From Methylobacterium sp. E-045 (GTDB lineage: Bacteria > Pseudomonadota > Alphaproteobacteria > Rhizobiales > Beijerinckiaceae): 64,000 nucleotides of DNA. The translations under genes were made by a program, and so were the position numbers. Every line of letters begins with the position of its first letter. Position 1 is the stretch's first letter. The notes beneath the pieces are model-generated. The model worked only from the letters and a program-made list of their open reading frames with translations, was not told where the DNA came from and did not search any database. The stretch covers positions 330,714 through 394,713 of the forward strand of contig NZ_JAKSYE010000085.1 of NCBI RefSeq assembly GCF_022829685.1. Reading direction: 5' to 3'. This document shows positions 54,463 to 63,097 of this stretch, in pieces.

Positions 54463-56283
54463 CTACTCTTCCGCCACATCCGTCTTGTGCGGGCGCAGTT
54501 CCGGCGCGCCCTGGTCGATCTCGGCCTCCACGGGGGCCGAGCGGCTTTCCACGCGGGTGCTGTCCACGAAGATGCGCGCCTCGCCTTCCTTCAGCCCGAG
54601 GCTGCGCAGGGCGTAGAGCGTCATCCCGTAGGCGAGTTCGCGCTCGGCCATGAGGACGAGGCCGACGCGCTGCTCCTCGAAATAGCGCCGTTCACCGTCA
54701 TTGTGGGTCCGCACGAGGGTGTCGATGCCCGGATTGGCTTCGCGGGCGAGTTCGACGAGGCGCCGCGCCGTGTGCGGTTCGGGCGATGCGATCACGATGA
54801 GCGTCGCCTGGCCGATATCGGCCGCTTCGAGGATGCCCGGCGCCGTGGCGTCTCCGAACACCGCCTCGACGCCGTCCTTGCGCAGGTCGAGGACGCGGCG
54901 GCGGTCGCGGTCGATCACGAGGTAGGGCATGTCCCAGGTGGCGAAGGCCTTGGCGATGGTGCTTCCGACACGACCGTAGCCGATGACGATGGCGTGGCCG
55001 CGATGGGGTTTAGCGTCCTCGGTGACAGCCATCGCCGCCGCGCCGCGCCGCTCGAACCGGGCGGCGAGATCCGGTCGCTCGGCGAAGAAGCGCGTCGCCC
55101 GTTCTGCGAGGACGAAGAACAGCGGGTTGAGGGTGATGGAGAGGATGGCACCGCCGAGGATGAGATCGCGCCCCTCGGTGGGGAGCAGCTTCAGGGAGAG
55201 CCCGAGGCTGACCAGGATGAACGAGAACTCGCCGATCTGCGCCAGACTCGCCGCGATGGTGAGGGCCGTGCCGATGGGATGCTTGAAGGCCAGGACGATC
55301 GCCACCGCCGCGATGGACTTGCCGAAGAGGATGATCCCGAGGACGGCGAGCACCGAGAGCGGCTCGCGCAGGAGGATGCCGGGATCGAACAGCATTCCCA
55401 CGGAGACGAAGAACAGAACCGCGAATGCATCCTGCAACGGCAGGGAATCGGCCGCCGCCTGATGGCTGAGGTCGGATTCGGCGAGCACCATGCCGGCGAA
55501 GAAGGCGCCCAGCGCGAAGGAGACCCCGAAGAGTTCGGCCGAACCGAAGGCAATGCCGAGCGCCAGCGCGAGCACCGCCAGGGTGAAGAGCTCGCGCGAG
55601 CCGGTGCGCGCCGCCTGATCGAGGAGCCAGGGCACCACGCGGCGCCCGCCCACCAGCATCACCAGGGCGAACACCGCGACCTTGGCCAGCGTCAGCGCCA
55701 GGGTGAGCCAGATGTTGCCGTCGCCCACATGATGGGCCGCGCCGTCGCCGACTCCCCCGAGGGAGGGCGCGAGGGCGGGGAGCAGGACCAGGGCGAGGAC
55801 CATGGCGAGATCCTCGACGATGAGCCAGCCCACCGCGATGCGGCCCTTGTCGCTGTCGAGGAGGCGACGCTCCTCCAGCGCCCGCAGCAGCACCACGGTA
55901 CTCGCCACCGACAAAGCGAGGCCGAAGACGAGGCCGGCGCCGATGCCCCAGCCCCACAGATGCGCCAGCAAACCGCCCATGGCGGTGGCGGCCACGATCT
56001 GCACGATGGCGCCAGGCAGGGCGATGGTGCGTACCGCCATCAGGTCCTTGATCGAGAAATGCAGGCCGACGCCGAACATCAGCAGGATCACGCCGATCTC
56101 GGCGAGCTGGCTCGCGAGCTGGCTGTTGCCGACGAAGCCGGGCGTGTACGGCCCCACCAGCACCCCGGCGAGCAGATAGCCCACGAGCGGCGGCAGCCGC
56201 AGGCGCTGCGCGAGCATCCCGCAGGCGAAGGCCAGCACGAGGCCCAAAGCAATGATGGCGATCAGCTCTGTCGCGTGCGGCAC
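54463..56283 (-). CDS. CPA2-family cation:proton antiporter (YbaL/KefB type)
   Basis: Inner-membrane transporter of 606 residues with 12-13 helices in the Na+/H+ exchanger fold (from LIAIIALGLVLAFACGML to about residue 390), then a cytosolic RCK/TrkA-N domain. The RCK nucleotide motif is HAIVIGYGRVGSTIAKAFA with the acidic IDRDRRRV. A TrkA-C-like end follows. The domain order matches YbaL/KefB potassium or sodium efflux systems. No KefF/KefG ancillary gene is adjacent. It is transcribed away from the YihY gene across 277 bases. Confidence 0.92.
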   Translation of the reverse strand: MPHATELIAIIALGLVLAFACGMLAQRLRLPPLVGYLLAGVLVGPYTPGFVGNSQLASQLAEIGVILLMFGVGLHFSIKDLMAVRTIALPGAIVQIVAATAMGGLLAHLWGWGIGAGLVFGLALSVASTVVLLRALEERRLLDSDKGRIAVGWLIVEDLAMVLALVLLPALAPSLGGVGDGAAHHVGDGNIWLTLALTLAKVAVFALVMLVGGRRVVPWLLDQAARTGSRELFTLAVLALALGIAFGSAELFGVSFALGAFFAGMVLAESDLSHQAAADSLPLQDAFAVLFFVSVGMLFDPGILLREPLSVLAVLGIILFGKSIAAVAIVLAFKHPIGTALTIAASLAQIGEFSFILVSLGLSLKLLPTEGRDLILGGAILSITLNPLFFVLAERATRFFAERPDLAARFERRGAAAMAVTEDAKPHRGHAIVIGYGRVGSTIAKAFATWDMPYLVIDRDRRRVLDLRKDGVEAVFGDATAPGILEAADIGQATLIVIASPEPHTARRLVELAREANPGIDTLVRTHNDGERRYFEEQRVGLVLMAERELAYGMTLYALRSLGLKEGEARIFVDSTRVESRSAPVEAEIDQGAPELRPHKTDVAEE

Positions 56284-56560
56284 GGTGCGGTCGTGTCCTC
56301 ATGGAGTCGAAACGTCGGGGGAACGGCGGCCAAAGGAACGACGACCAAGGGCAAGCACCGGGCCATAAGCTTAACGGAACGATCGTGGAAAGTCCGTGCC
56401 TGCGGGCACCTCGCGCGCGCGAATGCGCCTCGGTGGGAGCGTTTCCTCGCAGGGGCGGCGACGATGGTTCCAGACGGGCCTGATGAAACTCCGGAGACGC
56501 CGGACTGTTGTCAGGGTGCATAGTGCATTCATTGTGCAATTTCCCTCAGGATGACATCCC

Positions 56561-57715
56561 ATGCCCCAGCCTCTTCAGCCTCCGGCGGGTGGTGCCGGGC
56601 CGGAACCGAGGGCCTCCGCCCTCTGGACGGCGGGGCTCGTCACGGCCCTCCTCGGAATCCTGATCCTGCCGCGCCGCGGCGCCGAGGCACGCGCGACGTC
56701 GTCCGACGTTCCCCGAACCAGCGAACCCTCGCCGTCGCATGAGGGGCGGGAGGCCAAGTATGTGGCCAGGGCCGAGCCCGAGCGCGGACGCCAGGCCGCC
56801 ACGCCCTCGGAGATCCCGGCGAAAGGCTGGAAGGATATCGGGCTGCGGGTCTTCAACGACGTCGGCGAGAACAACCTTGTCTCGGTGGCGGCGGGAGTGA
56901 CCTTCTACGTCCTCCTGGCGATCTTCCCGGCCATCGCGGCGCTAGTCTCCTGCTACGGGCTGGTGGCGGATGTCGCGACCATCAACGACCACCTCCGGAC
57001 GCTCCAGGGCGTGATCCCGTCCGGTGCTCTCGACATCATCGGCGAGCAGGTGAAGCGTATCGCGGAGAAGGGTGACACGACCCTGGGCCTCACCTTCTTC
57101 ACCGGCCTCGGCCTGTCGATCTGGAGCGCCAATGGCGGGATGAAGGCGGTCTTCCAGGCGCTCAACATAGTCTACGAGGAGCGCGAGACCCGGAACTTCT
57201 TCTGGCTCAACCTGCGCTCGCTCGCCTTCACCGCGGGCGCCCTGCTCTTCATCGTCCTGGCGCTGGTGGGCATCGTCGTGGTGCCGGCGGTGATCAACGT
57301 CGTGGGGCTCAGCGCGGAGGCCTGGTACATCTCGCTCCTGCGCTGGCCGGTTCTGCTGCTGGCGGTGCTGGCCGGTCTCGCCCTGCTCTACCGCTACGGC
57401 CCGAGCCGGGACGCGCCGCGCTGGCGCTGGGTGACCTGGGGCAGCGCCATCGCCGGCGTGCTGTGGCTCGCGGGCTCGCTGGGCTTCTCCTGGTACGTTT
57501 CCAATTTCGGCAAGTACAACGAGACCTACGGCTCCCTCGGCGCCGTCGTCGGCTTCATGACCTGGATTTGGATCTCGACCACGATCGTTCTCCTCGGCGC
57601 CGAGATCAATGCAGAGATGGAGCACCAGACCGAGATCGACACCACGGTGGGACGCGAACAGCCCCTCGGCACCCGCGACGCCCGCATGGCCGACACGGTG
57701 GGCGCCGCGCGCTGA
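56561..57715 (+). CDS. YihY/BrkB family membrane protein
   Basis: Polytopic inner-membrane protein of 384 residues of the YihY (formerly ribonuclease BN) family. The first 90 residues are an unusual extension: one hydrophobic helix (LVTALLGILILP) and a charged linker. The family core begins at GLRVFNDVGENNLVSVAAGV and has six helices. Signature segments are FYVLLAIFPAIAALVSCYGL, GLGLSIWSANGGMKAVFQAL and NFGKYNETYGSLGAVVGFM. The function is unresolved; a transport or lipid role is suspected. It converges with the sorbosone dehydrogenase gene at a stem-loop. Confidence 0.9.
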   Translation: MPQPLQPPAGGAGPEPRASALWTAGLVTALLGILILPRRGAEARATSSDVPRTSEPSPSHEGREAKYVARAEPERGRQAATPSEIPAKGWKDIGLRVFNDVGENNLVSVAAGVTFYVLLAIFPAIAALVSCYGLVADVATINDHLRTLQGVIPSGALDIIGEQVKRIAEKGDTTLGLTFFTGLGLSIWSANGGMKAVFQALNIVYEERETRNFFWLNLRSLAFTAGALLFIVLALVGIVVVPAVINVVGLSAEAWYISLLRWPVLLLAVLAGLALLYRYGPSRDAPRWRWVTWGSAIAGVLWLAGSLGFSWYVSNFGKYNETYGSLGAVVGFMTWIWISTTIVLLGAEINAEMEHQTEIDTTVGREQPLGTRDARMADTVGAAR

Positions 57716-57738
57716 GCGGCGCCCACGTCTCCCCTCGG

Positions 57739-57765
57739 CCGGATCAGCCTTTGTGGCTGATCCGG
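57739..57765. terminator. Bidirectional stem-loop between converging genes
   Basis: CCGGATCAGCC (57739-57749) pairs perfectly with GGCTGATCCGG (57755-57765) around TTTGT. It lies after the YihY gene and over the last codons of the converging dehydrogenase gene. Confidence 0.7.
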
Positions 57766-58934
57766 TAGATGATCCCGTGCTGGTCGTCGCCGAGATACAG
57801 GCTTCCGTCCCCGGCTACCGCCAGGCCGAAGGGCCGGGCGAAACGCGACCAGCCGCTCGGGCCGCCCTCGGTCAGGAAGCCCGAGACGAACGGGGTGATC
57901 GACGTCGGCCGGCCCTTCTCGAAATGTACGCGCAGGACCTCGTAGCCGCTCGGCGGCTTGCGGTTCCACGATCCGTGCATGGTGACGAATGCATCGCCCT
58001 TGTACTCGGCGGGGAACTGCGCGCCGTCGTAGAAGACGAATTGCATCGAGGAGGCGTGCGCTGTCCAGGTGAGTACCGGCCGTTCACTGTCCTTGTCCCA
58101 CTGCTCCAGGGAGCTCTTTGGGACTTCGCGATAGAGGTTCTTGATCCCGGCGCCGAAGATGTAAGGCCAGCCGTATTTCTTGCCCTTCTCGATCCGGTTG
58201 AGCTCTTCCGGCGTCTCGTCGTCGCCGAGCCAATCGACACCGTCGTCCCAGCCGTAGAGGGCCTTGGTCTGGGGCTCCCAGGCAAAACCGATGGTGTTGC
58301 GCAGGCCCGAAGCGACGATCTCGCGGGCCGACCCGTCCGGCTTCATCCGCACCATGGTGGCGTTCTCGGGGTTGCGCTCCTCGCACTCGTTGCAGGTGGA
58401 GCCGAGGCTGGCATAGAGCCAGCCGTCCGGCCCGAAGCCGATGGTGCGGTTCGGGTGCTGGCCCGCATCGGGCAGGTCGGATACGAGCCGGGTCTCGGGG
58501 CCGAGGCTGCCGTCGGGTTTCATGGGCGCGGAGAAGATCTCCTTCACGGTCACGTAGAACAGGGTGCCGTCATGGATGGCGAGGCCGTGCACGTCAGGCT
58601 TCTTAAGAACGACCTGCCTCTTGGCCGCGTCGGCCGCATCGATCCGGGTGACCGTGCCGGCATCGCGGTCGCTGACATAGAGTGCGCCGTCCGGTGCCAC
58701 GACGATGACGCGGGGCGCACCGAGATTGCGGGCGAAAGCCTCGATCGTGAACCCCGGAGGCAGCTTCAGGGCTGCGATCCGCTCCGGCGTCGCCTCCAGG
58801 GGGGCAGCCTTGACGACATGCGCCTCGATCGTCGCGTTGCCGGGGTTCTGCAGCGCCTGGGCGAGGACCGGGAAAGGGGCGGCGGACAGGGCGAGGGTCA
58901 GTGCGAGATGCGCCGGGCGGCGGATCTGGATCAT
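57744..58934 (-). CDS. PQQ-type glucose/sorbosone dehydrogenase-like protein
   Basis: Periplasmic beta-propeller enzyme of 396 residues. The signal peptide ends near PFPVLAQA. Family blocks: LPPGFTIEAFARNLGAPRVI, ALYVSDRDAGTVTRIDAAD, QHPNRTIGFGPDGWLYASLG with the Cys pair STCNECEE, and RPFGLAVAGDGSLYLGDDQH. The GSDH/sorbosone dehydrogenase family uses PQQ and oxidises aldoses or related sugars, but the substrate here is unknown. A consensus EcfG promoter lies 36 bases before the start (58970-58995), so general-stress induction is predicted. Confidence 0.88.
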   Translation of the reverse strand: MIQIRRPAHLALTLALSAAPFPVLAQALQNPGNATIEAHVVKAAPLEATPERIAALKLPPGFTIEAFARNLGAPRVIVVAPDGALYVSDRDAGTVTRIDAADAAKRQVVLKKPDVHGLAIHDGTLFYVTVKEIFSAPMKPDGSLGPETRLVSDLPDAGQHPNRTIGFGPDGWLYASLGSTCNECEERNPENATMVRMKPDGSAREIVASGLRNTIGFAWEPQTKALYGWDDGVDWLGDDETPEELNRIEKGKKYGWPYIFGAGIKNLYREVPKSSLEQWDKDSERPVLTWTAHASSMQFVFYDGAQFPAEYKGDAFVTMHGSWNRKPPSGYEVLRVHFEKGRPTSITPFVSGFLTEGGPSGWSRFARPFGLAVAGDGSLYLGDDQHGIIYRISHKG

Positions 58935-58969
58935 GCGGCGGGAATCCGAAGCTGTGGAGGACGAGGCGA

Positions 58970-58995
58970 AACGCGCCCCCGGAATCGGCTGTTCC
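58970..58995 (-). promoter_or_regulatory. EcfG-type promoter of the sorbosone dehydrogenase-like gene
   Basis: On the reverse strand GGAAC, 17 bases, then CGTT: an exact match to the alphaproteobacterial EcfG consensus, with the -10 element 36 bases from the ATG. Confidence 0.7.
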
Positions 58996-59079
58996 CGCGT
59001 GCGACGCTTCCACCCGTATCAGCGAACGACCGCTCCAATGCCACTTCAGCAAGCCATGCTCTTGCGCTACCATATCAAG

Positions 59080-59376
59080 ATGGATTCTCGGACGGCCATC
59101 GACATTCTTCGCGCCCATGAAGGAGAGTTGCAGCGGCGCGGCGTCCGGCACGCCGCTCTGTTCGGCTCCGTCGCGCGCGACGATACCCATCCCGGCAGCG
59201 ATGTCGACATCGTCATCGACCTCGACGAGGATATGGGCCTCGACGTCTACGGCTATGTGGGGCTCTGCCGCTTCATCGACGACCTGTTTCCGGTGGCGGT
59301 CGATGTGGCGAACCGCAGAACCTTGAAGGAGCGTGTCCGGGCGCGGGTGGAACGGGATGCCATCCCTGCCTTCTGA
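59080..59376 (+). CDS. mntA: Minimal nucleotidyltransferase antitoxin MntA
   Basis: Small nucleotidyltransferase of 98 residues with the pol-beta-type motif ALFGSVARDDTHPGSDVDIV (GS...SDxD) and the third Asp in VAVDVANRR. MntA antitoxins inactivate their HepT partner by adding AMP to a tyrosine. The ATG at 59080 is chosen because the domain begins there; in-frame ATGs at 59056 and 59038 are possible. It overlaps hepT by 20 bases, the typical arrangement. It is divergent from the sorbosone dehydrogenase-like gene. Confidence 0.88.
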   Translation: MDSRTAIDILRAHEGELQRRGVRHAALFGSVARDDTHPGSDVDIVIDLDEDMGLDVYGYVGLCRFIDDLFPVAVDVANRRTLKERVRARVERDAIPAF

Positions 59377-59716
59377 GCGCGAGCGCGAGGCTTGCGAGGA
59401 CATCATCGGGAATGCCGAGGCCGCTCTCGACTTCACCGCCGGAATGACCTTCGCGGCCTTCGAAGCTGACCAGAGGACGAACTATGCCGTCGTCCGCTGC
59501 CTGGAGATCATCTCCGAAGCCAGCAGGCGCCTTAGGGCGGAGACCAAGGCGCGGCATCCCCGAATACCCTGGCGCGACATCGCCGATGCCGGCAACTTCT
59601 ATCGGCACGCCTATCATCGGCTGGCGCTGGACATCGTCTGGAAGACCGTCCACGACCAGTTGACCGAGATCATCGAGGCCTGCCGCGCCGAACTGAGCAG
59701 GCCACCGACCCCGTGA
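59357..59716 (+). CDS. hepT: HepT-like toxin (HEPN RNase)
   Basis: HEPN-fold protein of 119 residues encoded in overlap with MntA. The helices VVRCLEIISEASRRLRAE and LDIVWKTVHDQLTEIIEA match HepT. The active-site segment, canonically RNxxxHxY, here reads GNFYRHAY: His and Tyr are kept but the leading Arg is replaced by Gly. That change could weaken or abolish RNase activity, although the Arg three residues later may substitute. The modification-target Tyr is present. Function as a toxin is therefore uncertain. Confidence 0.85.
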   Translation: MPSLPSEREREACEDIIGNAEAALDFTAGMTFAAFEADQRTNYAVVRCLEIISEASRRLRAETKARHPRIPWRDIADAGNFYRHAYHRLALDIVWKTVHDQLTEIIEACRAELSRPPTP

Positions 59717-59759
59717 GAGCGGGCGACCTCAAGCATCCTTCGCGAGACATTGCCGCCAG

Positions 59760-62700
59760 ATGACGACCAGCGCTTCCGCCCCCGTCGGCCCCGGCGATCA
59801 GATCATCCTGGTGGACGGGTCGTCCTTCATCTTCCGGGCCTACTTCCAGTCGATCAACCAGGACCAGAAGTACAACACCCGGCCTTCCGATGGCCTGCCC
59901 ACGGGGGCGGTGCGGCTGTTCTGCACCAAGATCGCCCAGTTCGTTCAGGACGGGGCGGCGGGGATCAAGCCGACGCATCTGGCCATCGTTTTCGACAAGT
60001 CAGAGGGCTCGTTCCGCAAGGAGCTCTTCCCCGACTACAAGGGCCACCGCCCCGATGCGCCGGACGACCTCAAGCGCCAGATGCCGCTGATGCGCGAGGC
60101 CGTGCGCGCCTTCGGCCTGCAGCCCATCGAGTTGGAGCGCTACGAGGCCGACGACCTCATCGCCACCTATTCGCGCCAGGCGGAAAGCCGGGGCGCCGGC
60201 GTCATCATCGTCTCCTCCGACAAGGATCTGATGCAGCTCGTGGGGCCGCTGGTGCGGTTCTACGATTTCGAATCCGGCGTGAAGGGCAAGCCCGGCCACC
60301 GCCCCGAGCGCAACCTCGACCTCGACGCCATCATCGCCAAATGGGAAGGCCTGCAGCCGAACCAGATCGGCGACGCCCTGGCGCTCATCGGCGACACATC
60401 CGACAACGTGCCCGGCGTGCCCGGCATCGGCCTCAAGACCGCCGCCGCGCTGATCAAGGAATACGGCAGCCTCGACGCGCTGCTGGAGCGGGCGGGCGAG
60501 ATCAAGCAGCCCAAGCGCCGCGAGACCCTGCTCGCCAGCATCGATCAGGCCAAGCTCTCGCGCCGATTGGTTGCCCTCGTGGAGGACGTGCCGCTCCCCG
60601 TGGCCCTCGACGACCTGCGCCTGCCGGAGCCCGACCCTTCGAAGCTCGTCGGCTTTCTCAAGGCGATGGAGTTCAACACCCTCACCCGCCGCATCGCCTC
60701 GATGCTGCATGTGGACCCGGAGACGGTGAAGCCCGACCCCGCCCTGCTGCCGGGCTCGGACGGGGCCGATGCGCCGCCCTTGGAGGGAGCGGCGGCAGGC
60801 GGCGAGGTCGACCCCTTCGCCGATCTAGGCCTGCCGGAGGGCGGTCCGAAGCCGCGCGGCCCCGCCGAGGCGACGCCCTCCTCCCTCGTCGCCCTGCGCG
60901 CGGCGGAGGCGACCAACCCCATCGACACCACGGGCTACGAGACGATCACCAGCCTCGAACAGCTGGAAGCCTGGATCGCCGAAGCGCGCGAGGCCGGCAT
61001 TGTCGCGGTGGATACCGAGACTGATTCCCTCGATGCCAATAACGCCAAGCTCGTGGGCGTGTCGCTGGCGGTGGCGCCGGGGCGGGCCGCCTATATCCCC
61101 CTCGCCCATCAGGAGCCCGTCAAGGGTCTGGCGGAGGGCGACCTGTTCGGCGACGCCAAGGCCGCGACGAGCGCCTTCCAGCCGGTTCCCGGGCAGATCG
61201 GGATCGACGCGGCTCTGAACCTCCTCAAGCCGCTGCTGGAAAATCCGGGCGTCCTAAAGATCGGCCAGAACATCAAGTACGACTGGCTGGTGTTCCGGCG
61301 CCAGAACGTCGCCATCGAGATCGCCCCCTTCGACGACACGATGCTGATCTCCTACGTGCTCGATGCCGGCAAGGGCGGGCATGGCATGGACGAGCTCGCC
61401 CGCCGCCATCTCGGCCACCAGCCGATCAGTTTCTCGGACGTGGCCGGCACCGGCAAGGCCAAGATCACCTTCGACAAGGTGCCCCTCGACGAGGCCACCG
61501 CCTACGCCGCCGAGGATGCGGACGTCACCTTGCGCCTGTGGCGGATGATGAAGCCGCGCCTCGTCGCCGAGCGCCGGGTGACGGTCTACGAGACCCTGGA
61601 GCGCCCCCTCATCCCGGTGATCGCCCGGATGGAGGCGGCGGGAATCCGCGTCGACCGCAACATGCTGAGCCGGCTGTCCGGCGATTTCTCGCAGATCCTG
61701 GTGCGGCTCGAGGAAGAGATCCAGGAGGATGCCGGCGAGCGCTTCCAGGTCTCCTCGCCGAAGCAGATCGGCGACATCCTGTTCGGCAAGATGGGCCTGC
61801 CCGGTGCCAAGAAGACCCCGTCCGGCCAATGGGCCACGCCCGCCACTTTGCTGGAGGAACTGGCCCAGGCCGGCCACGAACTGCCGAAGAAGATTCTAGA
61901 ATGGCGCCAGCTCGCCAAGCTGAAATCCACCTACACGGATTCGCTCCAGCAGCATGCCGACCGGGAGACCGACCGGGTCCACACTTCGTTCTCGCTCGCC
62001 GCCACCACCACCGGCCGGCTCTCCTCCTCGGAGCCGAACCTGCAGAACATCCCGATCCGCACCGAGGAGGGCCGACGCATCCGCCGTGCCTTCGTGGCGC
62101 CGGAGGGCAGAAAGCTCATCTCGGCCGATTACAGCCAGATCGAACTGCGCATTCTTGCCCACATCGCCGACATCCCGCAGCTGCGCCAGGCCTTCGAGGA
62201 CGGCGTCGACATCCACGCGGCCACCGCCAGCGCGATGTTCGGCGTGCCGTTGAAGGACATGACCGCAGACCTGCGCCGCCGCGCCAAGACCATCAATTTC
62301 GGCATCATCTACGGCATCTCGGCCTTCGGTCTCGCCGACCGCCTCGGCATCGGTCGCGAGGAGGCCAGCGCCTTCATCAAGCAGTATTTCGAGCGCTTCC
62401 CCGGCATCCGCGCCTATATCGACGACACCAAGAAGCTCTGCCGCGACATGGGCTACGTCACCACCCTGTTCGGCCGCGTCTGCCACTATCCGCAGATCCG
62501 CTCGAACAACCCGAACGAGCGCGCCTCGGTGGAACGCCAGGCCATCAACGCCCCGATCCAGGGCTCGGCCGCCGACATCATCCGCCGGGCCATGACCCGG
62601 ATGGAAGAGGCGCTGCGGGCGGAAAAACTCAACGTGACGATGCTGCTGCAGGTCCACGACGAACTGGTGTTCGAGACCCCCGAGGACGAAGTCGAGAAGG

Positions 62701-62813
62701 CCCTGCCGGTGATCCGCCGGGTCATGGTCGAGGCACCTGCTCCGGCGCTGACGTTGCGCGTGCCGCTGGTGGTGGAGGCACAGGCGGCCGGGAACTGGGA
62801 AGAGGCGCATTGA
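59760..62813 (+). CDS. polA: DNA polymerase I
   Basis: DNA repair and Okazaki-fragment polymerase of 1017 residues with all three domains. The 5' nuclease (about 15-300) has LVDGSSFIFRAYF, YEADDLIATY and GDTSDNVPGVPGIGLKTA. The 3'-5' exonuclease (about 390-600) keeps its acidic residues in VAVDTETDSLD, IKYDWLVF and YAAEDADVT, so proofreading is probably active. The polymerase has motif A SADYSQIELRILAHI, motif B RRRAKTINFGIIYGISAFG and motif C LQVHDELVFETPE. The length is slightly above the family average because of a Pro/Gly-rich linker at about 325-390. Confidence 0.97.
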   Translation: MTTSASAPVGPGDQIILVDGSSFIFRAYFQSINQDQKYNTRPSDGLPTGAVRLFCTKIAQFVQDGAAGIKPTHLAIVFDKSEGSFRKELFPDYKGHRPDAPDDLKRQMPLMREAVRAFGLQPIELERYEADDLIATYSRQAESRGAGVIIVSSDKDLMQLVGPLVRFYDFESGVKGKPGHRPERNLDLDAIIAKWEGLQPNQIGDALALIGDTSDNVPGVPGIGLKTAAALIKEYGSLDALLERAGEIKQPKRRETLLASIDQAKLSRRLVALVEDVPLPVALDDLRLPEPDPSKLVGFLKAMEFNTLTRRIASMLHVDPETVKPDPALLPGSDGADAPPLEGAAAGGEVDPFADLGLPEGGPKPRGPAEATPSSLVALRAAEATNPIDTTGYETITSLEQLEAWIAEAREAGIVAVDTETDSLDANNAKLVGVSLAVAPGRAAYIPLAHQEPVKGLAEGDLFGDAKAATSAFQPVPGQIGIDAALNLLKPLLENPGVLKIGQNIKYDWLVFRRQNVAIEIAPFDDTMLISYVLDAGKGGHGMDELARRHLGHQPISFSDVAGTGKAKITFDKVPLDEATAYAAEDADVTLRLWRMMKPRLVAERRVTVYETLERPLIPVIARMEAAGIRVDRNMLSRLSGDFSQILVRLEEEIQEDAGERFQVSSPKQIGDILFGKMGLPGAKKTPSGQWATPATLLEELAQAGHELPKKILEWRQLAKLKSTYTDSLQQHADRETDRVHTSFSLAATTTGRLSSSEPNLQNIPIRTEEGRRIRRAFVAPEGRKLISADYSQIELRILAHIADIPQLRQAFEDGVDIHAATASAMFGVPLKDMTADLRRRAKTINFGIIYGISAFGLADRLGIGREEASAFIKQYFERFPGIRAYIDDTKKLCRDMGYVTTLFGRVCHYPQIRSNNPNERASVERQAINAPIQGSAADIIRRAMTRMEEALRAEKLNVTMLLQVHDELVFETPEDEVEKALPVIRRVMVEAPAPALTLRVPLVVEAQAAGNWEEAH

Positions 62814-62820
62814 CGTCGTC

Positions 62821-62930
62821 TTCCCTCACCTCATCCTGAGGCGGCGAAGCGAAGCGGAGCCCTCCAGCAAGCACTGGGATCCCTGGAGACGTCCTTCGCA
62901 GCCGCCTTGCGGCGCATGAGGATGAGGGAA
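62821..62930. repeat. Imperfect inverted-repeat intergenic element after polA
   Basis: TTCCCTCACCTCATCCTGAG (62821-62840) is mirrored by ATGAGGATGAGGGAA (62916-62930). The centre also self-pairs (GGGATCCC region and GCCGCCTTGCGGCG). This layout matches a common dispersed palindromic element of Rhizobiales genomes and may also end polA transcription. Confidence 0.65.
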
Positions 62931-63010
62931 GCGGGTTTGAGGGCTGTCGATACCTCAGTCACAAACGGGTGATGCATGCTGCGCTGCACCGCAGTCATGC
63001 GCCCCGCGCG

Positions 63011-63035
63011 GGAACAGCCCCGTTAATGAAGCGTT
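63011..63035 (+). promoter_or_regulatory. EcfG-type promoter of the DUF4142 gene
   Basis: GGAAC (63011-63015), 16 bases, CGTT (63032-63035): an exact consensus match, 62 bases before the start codon of a family often seen in general stress regulons. Confidence 0.75.
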
Positions 63036-63097
63036 CATGCCGGACGAAACGTTCGTTCAACCAAACGCCGCAAAGGCGTGTGAGGACAACCTCCGCC

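Noticed and set aside
54487..56523. Long forward-strand open frame opposite the cation antiporter
   Set aside because: His/Glu/Asp/Arg-rich shadow sequence typical of the strand opposite a membrane protein gene.
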